Shown here: in pieces, positions 33,383-42,619 of the stretch
How positions within the stretch are numbered: the stretch's first letter is position 1
Layout of the letters: each line of letters starts with the position of its first letter
DNA from: Verrucomicrobiia bacterium
GTDB lineage: Bacteria; Verrucomicrobiota; Verrucomicrobiia; Limisphaerales; JADLHS01
Assembly (NCBI GenBank): GCA_026125285.1
Contig: JAHCLO010000027.1
Location: 1 to 64,000, forward strand
DNA length: 64,000 nt
Direction of reading: 5' to 3'
Program-made: the position numbers and the translations under genes
The notes under the pieces: model-generated
Told to the model about the DNA's origin: nothing
Seen by the model: the letters and a program-made list of their open reading frames with translations, nothing else
Databases searched by the model: none

Positions 33383-33874
33383 GTGAATAACCAAGCCCAA
33401 CTTTACCAGCGCATTGCCCCGGACGTGAAGCTGGGCCAACGGGTGAAGATTTTTGCGTTTACGAATCTTTACGGCTGTGAGATTGGAGATGACGTGAAGA
33501 TCGGGACTTTCGTGGAAATTCAGAAAGGAGCGCGGATCGGAAATCGGTGCAAAATCTCGAGTCATACCTTCATCTGTGAAGGTGTCGTATTGGAGGATGA
33601 AGTTTTCATTGGCCACAGCGTCACCTTCATCAATGATCGCTTCCCTCGCTCCACCAGTGCTGCTGGGAGGCTTCAAACCGAGGCAGACTGGGAGTGCGTG
33701 CCAACCATGGTAAAGCGGGGCGCATCAATCGGTTCGGGCGCGACGATACTTTGTGGGGTCACCATCGGGGAAGGTGCGATCGTGGGTGCGGGGAGTGTCG
33801 TGACTAAAGACGTTCATTGTCGGGCGATCGTCGCTGGCAACCCAGCGCGGTTTCTGCGTCACGTAGCTGCGTAG
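33383..33874 (+). CDS. Hexapeptide-repeat N-acetyltransferase (WlbB/WbpD-like)
   Basis: 163 residues from GTG 33383. Left-handed beta-helix repeats run through most of the chain (FTNLYGCEIGDDVKIGTFVE, IQKGARIGNRCKISSHTFIC), then VFIGHSVTFINDRFP and ending IVGAGSVVTKDVHCRAIVAG and NPARFLRHV, as in acetyltransferases acting on amino-sugar nucleotides. The neighbouring dehydrogenase fits a pathway to a 2,3-diacetamido sugar, but no matching 3-aminotransferase lies next to it; the DegT enzyme at 62025 could serve (inference). Confidence 0.88.
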   Translation: MNNQAQLYQRIAPDVKLGQRVKIFAFTNLYGCEIGDDVKIGTFVEIQKGARIGNRCKISSHTFICEGVVLEDEVFIGHSVTFINDRFPRSTSAAGRLQTEADWECVPTMVKRGASIGSGATILCGVTIGEGAIVGAGSVVTKDVHCRAIVAGNPARFLRHVAA

Positions 33875-34200
33875 GCGCCCAACTCGTGCGTGCGCTTCCA
33901 TAATGTTTTTGCACAGACTAATACTTCAACATGACGAGCCGGCTCCGCTCTATGCTAGAGCGAGGAGATTTGTACCGGCAAGTGGGCCAGTCGAACATTG
34001 GATTCCCAGGATGATGCCGATTGTGGGCTCGTCGAGATGGGATCGGTCGTTGACGCCTGCCAGTAGTTCGGAGAATCGTGCGAGATTATTGACTGGCCAA
34101 GTGTGGTGCGGTTGGCGATGGTATTTCGGAGCGCATAATGTTCGAACCGTAAGCACGCGGCGATGTCTTATAACACGACAATTATCCGGTCAGTGACTCC
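33875..34200. other. Intergenic region, 326 bp
   Basis: No believable gene; a 97-codon plus-strand frame has no family resemblance and an Arg/Trp-rich composition typical of a random frame. It likely carries a promoter for the second Wzz-like gene (34112-34141). Confidence 0.5.
34112..34141 (+). promoter_or_regulatory. Weak candidate promoter for the second Wzz-like gene
   Basis: TTGGCG (34112-34117), 18-base spacer, TAATGT (34136-34141), 59 bp before the ATG. Both boxes deviate from consensus. Confidence 0.25.
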
Positions 34201-36429
34201 ATGAGTCCCAATTCGCAACCGCAGTCCGCCAACTCGAATCGGCGATCGTCGGGTCCAACGATCGCTTTGGATGACGTTTACTTCGCGATATTCCGCCACA
34301 AACGGCTGCTGCTCGCCTGCGTTTGTCTTGGGATTGTCGGTGCCGCGGTAGTTCATGCCGTTCAGAAACCCGTATATACCTCTCAGGCAAAGCTGTTTGT
34401 CCGCTACGTACTTGATCGGGCGGAGATTGATCCAGAGAACCAGGATGCCCGCATCATCTCCGCCGGTTCGGGTGGCACCATCCTAATCTCCGAAAAAGAA
34501 ATCCTGGCCAGTTGGGACATAGCCAAGAAAGTGGCAGAAGCAGTAACTCCAGGGAGAATCCTGACCAATATTGGGGGCGGCAACAATCTCCTGCAGGCAG
34601 CGGGTGTAATCCGGTCCGGTATTGCGGTCGCTCCTGCCACCACCGATATGATGATCGTGAAGTTTCAGCACCCGGACCGCGAGTTGGTCCAGCCCGTGTT
34701 GGATGAACTCATCAAGGCTTACCTGCGCAGGCATGTTGAGGTGCGCCAGGGGGCGCTGTTCGGCGAAGACTATTACTCGGAGCGCTTCGTGGAAGTAAAA
34801 CAAAAGCTCGCCCAAACTGAAGAGGAGATAAAACGGATTCTTTCTGAGGCCAGAGTAGTATCGCTCTCGGAAGCCAAGCGGGTCAGCAACGCCCAGATTG
34901 AGAAATTCAGGAGCGAACTCCATGTGGCAAGAGTGGAATTGCACAGCCTCAGGGCTACACTGGGTGAAGACTCGCAGAGTGACGAAAACCCTGGTGAAGA
35001 ACTGAAAACTCTCATTCCGGCTGACACCTTGGAGCATTATGCGACGCTCCTGGCGAGTTTGGATGCACTTGTCAAACGCGAACGTGAGTTGCTCATCCAG
35101 GGATATAGAGAGAGCCACCCTCAAGTCGTCGCCACCCGGGAGAGCATTGCTCAACTGAAGGCGAAAAAGGAAGAACTCGAAATGGAGCACTCCGGGCTGG
35201 TTCTGAATGAGCCAACTGTCCCAGGATTTGACCGGGCGGTTGAACGCGCCCGAGTTCGAGCCCTCGCCGCCAAGGTTGCTGGTTACGAGGAGTTGCTTAA
35301 CACGCTTCAGGATGAGGCGTTCAGCCTGATAACCTTGGAACCAAAGCTTGCAGAACTCGAGCGCCAGCGGGAGCAGGAGGCGAAGAATCTAGCCTATATT
35401 TCCATGAGCCTCGACAGGGCTCGTGCGGACGAAGCCGGCGGCAACCGGGTCACAGGCATTACCGTTGTGGACAGCCCGACGCCTCCGACCACGGATAACA
35501 CGAAAACTCTTAAACTGATGGCGGCCGTATTTGGCGCGTTTGTCGCGATGGGGCTGGGAGCCGCAGCTTTGATGGAATTCGTCCTTGACCGCACTATCAA
35601 ACGTCCGGCTGACGTGCGCCGGCATTTGCGATTGCCCTTTATCCTCGCTATACCCGATACATGTTGGAAGCGCAGGCATCGCGCTTTGAAACTGACCCCC
35701 GGCAATTCTTGCGCCGCGAAGTCTGGAAAACCAGCCGACGTCAACGGCGCTGTGGCGAACGTGATTCCGCCGTGGGACTCCAACCACCACCTCCGTTCTT
35801 ATTCTGAGGGACTGCGTGAGCGCCTGCTTACGCACTTTGAAGTCAACGGGATCACCCACAAACCCAAGCTTGTGGGGGTGACCAGTTGTGGTGAGCGGGC
35901 AGGCGTCACGACGCTGGCCAGCGGCGTGGCGGCAGCGTTGTCGAAGACCGGCGATGGCAACGTGTTGCTGGTGGATTTGAATGGCGGGCAGGGAGCCACC
36001 CATTCATTCTATAAGGGGGAGCCCGGTTGCGGACTGGCTGAAGCACTGGAACCGGAGGCTCGCGCCGAAGCCCAAGTTCAGGAAAACCTCTACCTCGTCT
36101 CGCTTCGCCCTTCAGGGTTGTCCGGCACAGCAGCAGACGAAAATGACAACAGAATGCTCCCGTCCCGAATCAGTAAATTCATACCTTTATTGAAGGCCAG
36201 CGATTATGACTATGTGGTTTTCGATATGCCACCGGTCACCCCGACCAGTGCGACTCCGCGGCTTGGTGGCAACATGGACATGGTCTTGCTGGTTCTGGAA
36301 TCGGGGAAGACCGTCCAGCAGGCCGCCGTCCATGCAGGCGCATTGTTAACCGAAGCGCGCGTCAAAACGGCTGTTGTGCTGAATAAGTACCGCCAGCACG
36401 TACCTTCATTGATTTCGCAGGAAATGTAA
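34201..36429 (+). CDS. Wzz/BY-kinase-like fusion with degenerate P-loop
   Basis: 742 residues. The Wzz part has membrane helices at about 38-58 and 439-463 (FGAFVAMGLGAAALMEFVLD) with long coiled coils between. The C-terminal domain aligns to BY-kinases, but Walker A reads SCGERAGVTT (about 563-572), with Val where the ATP-binding Lys should be. Walker A' reads VLLVDLNGG (Asp kept, then Leu-Asn for the usual Ser/Ala-Asp), Walker B is VVFDMPPV, and the end (KYRQHVPSLISQEM) lacks a tyrosine cluster. Likely a catalytically inactive co-polymerase paired with the active kinase at 22233. A hairpin follows the stop. Confidence 0.88.
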   Translation: MSPNSQPQSANSNRRSSGPTIALDDVYFAIFRHKRLLLACVCLGIVGAAVVHAVQKPVYTSQAKLFVRYVLDRAEIDPENQDARIISAGSGGTILISEKEILASWDIAKKVAEAVTPGRILTNIGGGNNLLQAAGVIRSGIAVAPATTDMMIVKFQHPDRELVQPVLDELIKAYLRRHVEVRQGALFGEDYYSERFVEVKQKLAQTEEEIKRILSEARVVSLSEAKRVSNAQIEKFRSELHVARVELHSLRATLGEDSQSDENPGEELKTLIPADTLEHYATLLASLDALVKRERELLIQGYRESHPQVVATRESIAQLKAKKEELEMEHSGLVLNEPTVPGFDRAVERARVRALAAKVAGYEELLNTLQDEAFSLITLEPKLAELERQREQEAKNLAYISMSLDRARADEAGGNRVTGITVVDSPTPPTTDNTKTLKLMAAVFGAFVAMGLGAAALMEFVLDRTIKRPADVRRHLRLPFILAIPDTCWKRRHRALKLTPGNSCAAKSGKPADVNGAVANVIPPWDSNHHLRSYSEGLRERLLTHFEVNGITHKPKLVGVTSCGERAGVTTLASGVAAALSKTGDGNVLLVDLNGGQGATHSFYKGEPGCGLAEALEPEARAEAQVQENLYLVSLRPSGLSGTAADENDNRMLPSRISKFIPLLKASDYDYVVFDMPPVTPTSATPRLGGNMDMVLLVLESGKTVQQAAVHAGALLTEARVKTAVVLNKYRQHVPSLISQEM

Positions 36430-36473
36430 TCACTTGTTGGCGCGCTAGTTGCTAAACACGTATTCAAGTGCCA

Positions 36474-36501
36474 GCAACAAACGACTTCAGAGGTTTGTTG
36501 C
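36474..36501 (+). terminator. Hairpin between the second Wzz-like gene and GT4
   Basis: GCAACAAAC (36474-36482) and GTTTGTTGC (36493-36501) form a perfect 9-bp stem around a 10-base loop. The downstream sequence is only moderately T-rich (GAGTTTAAATTCT), so it may be a weak terminator or an mRNA-processing structure. Confidence 0.5.
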
Positions 36502-36519
36502 CGAGTTTAAATTCTAATC

Positions 36520-37833
36520 ATGCGCTATAACGCGCCAGTTCTCGGCGGTCACTCGCACGGTGTGCGAACTGACGGGGACGAAGTCTGCCTGCGGGAGAGC
36601 AGTGACTCGCGGTTTGAGGATAAGGACCTAGCTTCCACACAGGAATGCGCTACAAGGCGAGTATGCATGGTTACGCATTCGTTCTACGAGAGTGACAATC
36701 GGGTGATGCGCTATGCCGAGGCCCTTGCGGCTTGCGGGGACATTGTCGAAGTAGTAGCGCTACGAAGTAAGCCCAGTCTGCCGGAACGGGAAATAATCAA
36801 TGGTGTAAAGCTCTTCAGACTCCAGGATCGCTTCGCAAAAAGTGGGACGTCGAAGCTGTCGTTTTTGTGGCCAGTGTTGCGCTTCCTGTTTAGTTCGTCT
36901 CAATGGCTAACCCAGAGACACCGGCAGCAACCTTACGACCTAATTCATGTCCACAATGTGCCAGATTTCCTCGTTTTTGCTGCGTGGTATCCCAAACTCG
37001 CGGGGACGAAGGTGATACTCGACATACACGACATTCTCCCTGAGTTTTTTGGCAGCAAATTTCGGGTCGGGGAACCTTCCGTGTTTCTTTGGGGTTTAAG
37101 ACTCGTCGAGAGGTTCTCAGCCCGCTTCGCTGACCATGTCATCCTTGCTAACCATCTTTGGTTTGACAGATACACCACCCGTTCTGCTCGAACTCAGAAG
37201 TGCTCGGTGTTCATTAATAATGTTGATACGCGCGTGTTTCAGGCGCGAAGTCGCAGGACTCCGAACGACAAGCACGTCATTTTGTTTCCCGGCGGACTTC
37301 AATGGCACCAGGGCTTGGATATCGCCATTCGTGCTTTTAAGAAACTGCATCGCAGACTACCGGATGCTGAGTTTCATATTTACGGCGACGGGGATATGAA
37401 GCCGCGATTGAAGATGTTGGCTGAAGAGTTGGGGGTAGCCGCCTCGGTACGTTTTTTCGATCCGCTGGGAATTCGGGACATCGCCGCCGTTATGGCGAAC
37501 GCTGACCTTGGGGTCGTGCCGAAGCGGGCCGATTCCTTTGGGAACGAGGCATACAGCACTAAGATCATGGAGTTTATGTCCGTGGGCGTTCCGGTTGTGG
37601 CATCCGGCACGAAGATTGACCGCTTTTATTTCGATGACTCCGTTGTCCGCTTTTTCGTATCTGGAAACGATGACTCGCTGGCTGACGCGATGCTTGAAGT
37701 GTTAACTAACGACGAGTTGCGCCATGCATTAGTTACCCGGGGCTTCGAGTATGCTGCCCGCAACAGCTGGGATATTCGCAAAGGCGAATATTTGAGTTTG
37801 GTGGATGGGCTCTGCCGCACATGTCGCAAGTAG
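36520..37833 (+). CDS. Glycosyltransferase family 4
   Basis: 437 residues from ATG 36520. An unusual 46-residue polar N-terminus precedes the GT-B fold start RVCMVTHSFYESDNRVMRYA. IHVHNVPDFLVFAAWYPKL, VILDIHDILPEFFG (acceptor domain) and LFPGGLQWHQGLDIAIRAF, then AVMANADLGVVPKRADSFGN and IMEFMSVGVPVVASG (donor site Glu region) are present. It adds a sugar to the lipid-linked repeat unit at the cytoplasmic face. An internal ATG at 36667 would remove strand 1, so the long form is preferred. Confidence 0.88.
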   Translation: MRYNAPVLGGHSHGVRTDGDEVCLRESSDSRFEDKDLASTQECATRRVCMVTHSFYESDNRVMRYAEALAACGDIVEVVALRSKPSLPEREIINGVKLFRLQDRFAKSGTSKLSFLWPVLRFLFSSSQWLTQRHRQQPYDLIHVHNVPDFLVFAAWYPKLAGTKVILDIHDILPEFFGSKFRVGEPSVFLWGLRLVERFSARFADHVILANHLWFDRYTTRSARTQKCSVFINNVDTRVFQARSRRTPNDKHVILFPGGLQWHQGLDIAIRAFKKLHRRLPDAEFHIYGDGDMKPRLKMLAEELGVAASVRFFDPLGIRDIAAVMANADLGVVPKRADSFGNEAYSTKIMEFMSVGVPVVASGTKIDRFYFDDSVVRFFVSGNDDSLADAMLEVLTNDELRHALVTRGFEYAARNSWDIRKGEYLSLVDGLCRTCRK

Positions 37834-38008
37834 AGCATGTTCAGAGTGCGCTTGTATCGTGGAGATGTTGGGATGCCTATCAGAAGGCGTTTTGCGACTT
37901 AGAAGGCGCTGTTCTGGGCAGAGGCAAAGGAACACTCGAAGCGGCCAGTTGAATTCAATTGCGGTGGATACTGCGCAGAATCAGAAGACGGCACGCGACC
38001 AGGTAAAT

Positions 38009-38899
38009 ATGCGATCTACGTACGCACTTATTTCTCCGGCCAGAAATGAAGCGGGGCGGATTCAATTCACCCTGCAATCGGTAGTGGCGCAAACCTGTAG
38101 GCCAGAGCGCTGGATTATTGTCGACGACGGCTCTACGGATAACACCTTTGAAATTGTACAACGTTACGCGCAACAACACGAGTTTATCGCATTAGTGCGT
38201 GCCGAGCGAGGTCCGGAGCTTGGCTTTGGTTCCAAGGCTAAGGCGTTCCAGACTGGCTATAATCTCCTAGGCAAAACGCAGTACTCGTTCATCGGCAACC
38301 TGGATGCTGATGTTTCATTTGCCCCGGATTACTTTCAATTGTTACTAAGCCGTTTCGAGGCTGAAGCGAAGCTGGGGCTCGGTGGGGGAATCATTTTGGA
38401 AGACATCAACAATCACTTTGTGGCACAGCGAATCAGCGAAAACAGCGTGGCTGGGGCGGTACAGCTCTTCCGTCGGGAATGTTACGAGCGGATTGGAGGC
38501 TATCTGCCGATGAGGTACGGAGGAATCGATTCGGTTGCCGAGATCATGGTGCGGATGCATGGATGGAGGGTTCGCACGTTTTCCGAGTTGCAGGTCAAAC
38601 ACCATGGTAGAATCACAACGGGTAATCATTCCATATTTCGAACGCGGTTCAATAAAGGGCTAAATAACTATTTGATCGGTTACCATCCTTTGTTCCATTT
38701 CCTCGTCAGCCTGTGCCGCGTGGCGACCCGTCCTTACGTTCTGGGAACAATAATGATGGTAGCAGGTTATGGGTGGGCGGCAATTCGCCGAAAGGCCAGA
38801 CCCGTGCCGCCAGAGATGGTTCAGTTTCTGCAGGGCGAACAATTGGCCAGATTGCGTAGTGCGGTGGCGGGCGGAGGCATTGGTAGACATGCCAACTAA
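38009..38899 (+). CDS. Glycosyltransferase family 2
   Basis: 296 residues from ATG 38009 (MRSTYALISPARNEAGRIQF); the frame is open further upstream without GT content. GT-A motifs: WIIVDDGSTDNTFEIVQ, FIGNLDADVSFAPDYF (metal-binding DAD), then GGYLPMRYGGIDSVAEIMVR. A hydrophobic stretch near the C-terminus (FHFLVSLCRVATRPYVLGTI) may associate with the membrane. Probably transfers a sugar in repeat-unit assembly. Confidence 0.9.
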   Translation: MRSTYALISPARNEAGRIQFTLQSVVAQTCRPERWIIVDDGSTDNTFEIVQRYAQQHEFIALVRAERGPELGFGSKAKAFQTGYNLLGKTQYSFIGNLDADVSFAPDYFQLLLSRFEAEAKLGLGGGIILEDINNHFVAQRISENSVAGAVQLFRRECYERIGGYLPMRYGGIDSVAEIMVRMHGWRVRTFSELQVKHHGRITTGNHSIFRTRFNKGLNNYLIGYHPLFHFLVSLCRVATRPYVLGTIMMVAGYGWAAIRRKARPVPPEMVQFLQGEQLARLRSAVAGGGIGRHAN

Positions 38900-38932
38900 C
38901 CGGGCGGGAATCCAGAAAATCGAGTTGATACT

Positions 38933-40804
38933 ATGTGCGGCATCTGTGGGCAGTTTAATTTCGGTACGAAGAAGGCGGTATTGACTGAAGACCTCCGCAA
39001 GATGACCGACACGATCATGCATAGAGGTCCAGATGATGAAGGAACGTACATCTCAGGCAACCTTGGGTTAGGGTTCCGGAGACTGTCTATCATTGACTTG
39101 GCCGGCGGTCATCAACCCATGTCAAACGACCAGAGAAACGTCTGGGTGGTGTTCAATGGCGAGATTTATAATTTCCGAGAGCTGCGGCAAGAGTTGATGA
39201 AATGTGGCCATATTTTCAGGACTAAATCCGACACTGAGGTGATTGTTTACGGTTACATTCAGTGGGGAGAGGACGTGTTACACAAGCTCAACGGCATGTT
39301 CGGTTTGGCATTATGGGATGAAACCAAGAGGAAGTTAATGCTTGCACGTGATCGAGCTGGGATTAAGAGCCTCTTTTACAGAATAGATCATGGCCGGTTG
39401 GTGTTTGGGTCGGAGATCCGTCCCATTGCGGCGAGTCTGGATGAACGACTTCAACCTGACCCGAGGTCGATGAACCTGTTTCTGCGGTACCGCTATACCC
39501 CGTCGCCGTTGACTATTTATAAGGGGGTCCGAAAGCTTGGGGCAGGAATGAAACTTGTAGTCGAAAACGGGCAAGTATTGGAACAGCGCTGGTGGCGGTT
39601 TCGGCCCAGACCATTTGATAATCCTCCCTCGCTTGCCCAGGCACAGGAGGAACTGCTTGAACACTATAAGAAGGCAGTACAGCGGCAGTTGATTAGCGAC
39701 GTACCCGTTGGCTTGTTATTAAGCGGAGGTCTTGACTCCGGTCTGCTGTTAGCTTTGATGAACTTGTATGGCAGCGACTGGAGGACTTACACGGTCGGCT
39801 TTGGGGACCGTTACAGGGATGATGAGATAGCGGATGGGAGATCCACTGCCGTCGCACTGACCGCACCGAATCAAAGTGTTCTGATCGACCGCAAGGCATT
39901 CGACGATACGCTTGCCAGAACCATCTCGATCATGGAGGACCCTGTGGCTTCGCCTTCAGCAGTGTTGATGTATTATGTCTGCCAACGAGCGCGTCAGGAT
40001 GTCAAGGTCGCACTGATTGGTCAGGGGCCGGACGAATTGTTAGGTGGCTATAAACGCCACATAGGCTTACGCTACGGAGCGTATTGGCGGATGTTGCCCG
40101 GCCCCATTCGGGAGTTGGCGGGAGCGATGATACGAATGCTACCGCGCAATGAGGCATCAAAGCGGGGAGTGGATTCTTTGGGAATCCAAGACAGGATCGA
40201 ACGCTATCAGCAGATCTTCTCGATCATTTCTACCCAATTGATAAACCGACTGTTTCGAGATGACTTTCGCGCAGTTGGCAGCCACAACCAAATGGCAGAT
40301 TGTTGGAATGGATTGGTGGACATGATCGGTGACACAGATGAACTTGGAGGCTTCCAGTTCCTAGAGGTGCGCTCATCGCTACCGGACGAGTTATTGACGT
40401 ATGCGGATAAGATGTCAATGCATCATTCGTTGGAAGTGCGGGTGCCCTACCTCGATCATGAAATCATCGAATACGCGGAGCGTCTGCCGGCATCTTACAA
40501 GGTGGGCTTAAGGTGCCGAAAGTTGATACACACCCGGATTTGCAGGGAGTTCCTGCCCAGCAGCGTATTCCACAGAAGAAAGCGAGGTTTCGGTTACAGT
40601 GTTGTTGATGACTGGTATCGAGATGCCCTAACAACCAAGATCGGAGTAACGCTGGCGGACAACCAAGCACTTATCTACCGCTACTTAGATCCGGTCGCCG
40701 TCAAGCAATTAGTGGAAGAGCACCGTCGTGGACGACATGATCACCACAAGGTGATTTTTAGCCTTGTGGTGATGGAGGAGTGGTTGAGGAGTATCAATGG
40801 GTAA
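38933..40804 (+). CDS. asnB: Asparagine synthase (glutamine-hydrolysing), polysaccharide-locus type
   Basis: 623 residues. It starts MCGICGQF with the class II glutaminase nucleophile Cys2; NGEIYNFRELR and the GATase core occupy residues 2-210. The synthetase domain has the PP-loop SGGLDSGLLLALM near 264-276 and LIGQGPDELLGGYKRH, DKMSMHHSLEVRVPYLDHEI. Such copies are common in O-antigen and capsule loci and probably amidate a sugar uronate or other carboxyl, not free aspartate (inference). Its last 8 bp overlap the next gene. Confidence 0.92.
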   Translation: MCGICGQFNFGTKKAVLTEDLRKMTDTIMHRGPDDEGTYISGNLGLGFRRLSIIDLAGGHQPMSNDQRNVWVVFNGEIYNFRELRQELMKCGHIFRTKSDTEVIVYGYIQWGEDVLHKLNGMFGLALWDETKRKLMLARDRAGIKSLFYRIDHGRLVFGSEIRPIAASLDERLQPDPRSMNLFLRYRYTPSPLTIYKGVRKLGAGMKLVVENGQVLEQRWWRFRPRPFDNPPSLAQAQEELLEHYKKAVQRQLISDVPVGLLLSGGLDSGLLLALMNLYGSDWRTYTVGFGDRYRDDEIADGRSTAVALTAPNQSVLIDRKAFDDTLARTISIMEDPVASPSAVLMYYVCQRARQDVKVALIGQGPDELLGGYKRHIGLRYGAYWRMLPGPIRELAGAMIRMLPRNEASKRGVDSLGIQDRIERYQQIFSIISTQLINRLFRDDFRAVGSHNQMADCWNGLVDMIGDTDELGGFQFLEVRSSLPDELLTYADKMSMHHSLEVRVPYLDHEIIEYAERLPASYKVGLRCRKLIHTRICREFLPSSVFHRRKRGFGYSVVDDWYRDALTTKIGVTLADNQALIYRYLDPVAVKQLVEEHRRGRHDHHKVIFSLVVMEEWLRSING

Positions 40805-41582
40805 TGTGCTGCAAATGAACAATTCGACTGCATCGTGTATATATCAAACCGAGCATCAGCAACGGTTTGAATATACCGTGAAACACCTCGCCGGGATTCT
40901 TGCTTCGGGTAGTGTGGTTGCGGACATAGGGTGTCACCGGCTGGACCAAGGCGTAATGTTGGCAAAGGCAGGTTTCAAGGTAATTGGTTTTGATGTTCTG
41001 CCGTTTCTTGAGAAACGGACAACAATTACGAGGGCTCGCCAGTATGGCATCCAACTGGCCGAGATAAAGTGCTTGGAAAGAGGCGAGTTTTCGCCGGCAT
41101 TTCCCAATGGATTCTTTGACTGTGTTGTGATGACGGAGGTGATTGAGCACCTTGCGTTTAATCCGCTGGAGATGTGGAAGGCGATCTTCAGCATGGTCAA
41201 ACCCAATGGGCATATCATCATCACAACGCCAAATTCGCTCGCACTTAAGAGTCTGGCGCGAGCGCTCTGGCGACTCCTGTTATTAAGGGGGCATGGGATT
41301 TCCGTTCGTGAGATCATGGAAAACGTGACTTATGGCCATCATTGGAAGGAATATAGCGCAAGGGAAATTCGCGAATACTTTGCCTACCTTGGGGTGACTC
41401 CCAGCGCGATTATGACTACGCATTTGGACTTTGTCTCAAATCGTTCTGACTCGAGATTAAGGCATCGGCTCGCGAAACTGATATATCACCTGGTTCCGAA
41501 TTTGCGACCTTCGTTAATGAGCGTGATACAGGTAAGCTCGGACAGACTTATTACCCGTAACACACCGCAATATGCAGAGTAA
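40797..41582 (+). CDS. Class I SAM-dependent methyltransferase
   Basis: 261 residues from ATG 40797, which lies inside the last codons of the asparagine synthase gene. Motif I VVADIGCHRLDQGVMLAKAG, FDVLPFLEKR, then FFDCVVMTEVIEHLAFNPLE and MVKPNGHIIITTPNSLALKS. The MxEVIEH pattern is typical of Methyltransf_11/23 enzymes. The coupling to AsnB suggests joint modification of the same sugar (inference). Confidence 0.88.
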   Translation: MGNVLQMNNSTASCIYQTEHQQRFEYTVKHLAGILASGSVVADIGCHRLDQGVMLAKAGFKVIGFDVLPFLEKRTTITRARQYGIQLAEIKCLERGEFSPAFPNGFFDCVVMTEVIEHLAFNPLEMWKAIFSMVKPNGHIIITTPNSLALKSLARALWRLLLLRGHGISVREIMENVTYGHHWKEYSAREIREYFAYLGVTPSAIMTTHLDFVSNRSDSRLRHRLAKLIYHLVPNLRPSLMSVIQVSSDRLITRNTPQYAE

Positions 41583-41613
41583 GATTCGTCGCTGAGTTGA
41601 GTCGAGCACCAGG

Positions 41614-42618
41614 GTGGTTCTAGTACTCGGAGGCTTTGAGCTTCCCAACGCTTTCCACGTGCAACTATCGATCATTATTGTCAACTGGAAGTCCAAGGAA
41701 TACCTGCAGAAGTGCATCGCATCCATCTTGGCCCTAACGCACGATCTTGATTATGAGGTTATCGTCATTGATGCTGCCTCTTACGATGGGTGTGGGGAAA
41801 TGCTTTCCGAAGCGTATCCGCAGGTGCGATTCATACAGGGACAGGCAAATGGCGGATTTGCCAAATCCAACAATTCGGCGTTTCGAGCGTCCCAAGGGGA
41901 CGCTCTGCTATTCCTGAATCCAGACACAGAATTGTGTGGTAGGGCCATAAACCTGATGTACGAGCAACTGCTGAGTTTGCCGCAATCTGGTGCGATTGGT
42001 TGCCGGCTTCTGAATTCAGATGGGACGCTCCAGGCCAGTTGCATTCAGTCGTTCCCGACCCTCGTGAACCAATTGTTAAATGCGGAGCTAATCAGGCGCT
42101 GGTTCCCCCGATCCCCGCTCTGGGGCATGGCGCCATTATTCTCTGACTCGGTGTCGCCGTCGGAGGTCGATGTTGTTTCTGGTGCCTGCTTGATGATGCG
42201 CCGCAAAGTCTTTGCGGAAGTGGGAGGCTTCAGTACCGAGTATTTCATGTATTCGGAGGATGTGGACTTGTGCTTCAAAGTGCGGCAGGCGTCTTATGTC
42301 AACTATTATGTGCCCACTGCCAGAGTGATCCATCATGGCGGGAGGAGTACTGCCGAAAGCGGAGTCAACTTGTTTTCCAGCGTGATGATGTTGGAGTCGC
42401 GCTGGCGCTTTTTCTTAAAGACGCGACCTGCGTGGTATTGCTGGCTCTATCGGGCTGGCATGTTTGTGATCAGCTTGGTCAGAGTTGTGTTGGCCTTATT
42501 GATCCGAGCGGTGGAGAGCTTGAGGAACAAAGAGACCTCTTGGAATGCTACCGTTGCCAAGTGGGGGGGGCGATTCAGATGGGCACTTGGCTTGGAGGAC
42601 TGGGTTAAGGACTACTGA
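41614..42618 (+). CDS. Glycosyltransferase family 2 (rhamnosyltransferase-like)
   Basis: 334 residues from GTG 41614; an in-frame GTG at 41659 would start directly at VQLSIIIVNWKSKEY, which is also plausible. GT-A core: VIVIDAASYDGCGEML, NGGFAKSNNSAFRASQG, LLFLNPDTEL (DxD-like), SGACLMMRRKVFAEVGGF and the acceptor-site pattern FMYSEDVDLCFK. C-terminal hydrophobic stretch WYCWLYRAGMFVISLVRVVL. The pattern fits WbbL-like transferases, and dTDP-rhamnose is made in the same locus. Confidence 0.88.
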   Translation: MVLVLGGFELPNAFHVQLSIIIVNWKSKEYLQKCIASILALTHDLDYEVIVIDAASYDGCGEMLSEAYPQVRFIQGQANGGFAKSNNSAFRASQGDALLFLNPDTELCGRAINLMYEQLLSLPQSGAIGCRLLNSDGTLQASCIQSFPTLVNQLLNAELIRRWFPRSPLWGMAPLFSDSVSPSEVDVVSGACLMMRRKVFAEVGGFSTEYFMYSEDVDLCFKVRQASYVNYYVPTARVIHHGGRSTAESGVNLFSSVMMLESRWRFFLKTRPAWYCWLYRAGMFVISLVRVVLALLIRAVESLRNKETSWNATVAKWGGRFRWALGLEDWVKDY

Positions 42619-42619
42619 A

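Noticed and set aside
33903..34196. 97-codon frame before the second Wzz-like gene
   Set aside because: Trp/Arg-rich, no resemblance to known proteins, in a region better explained as a promoter.
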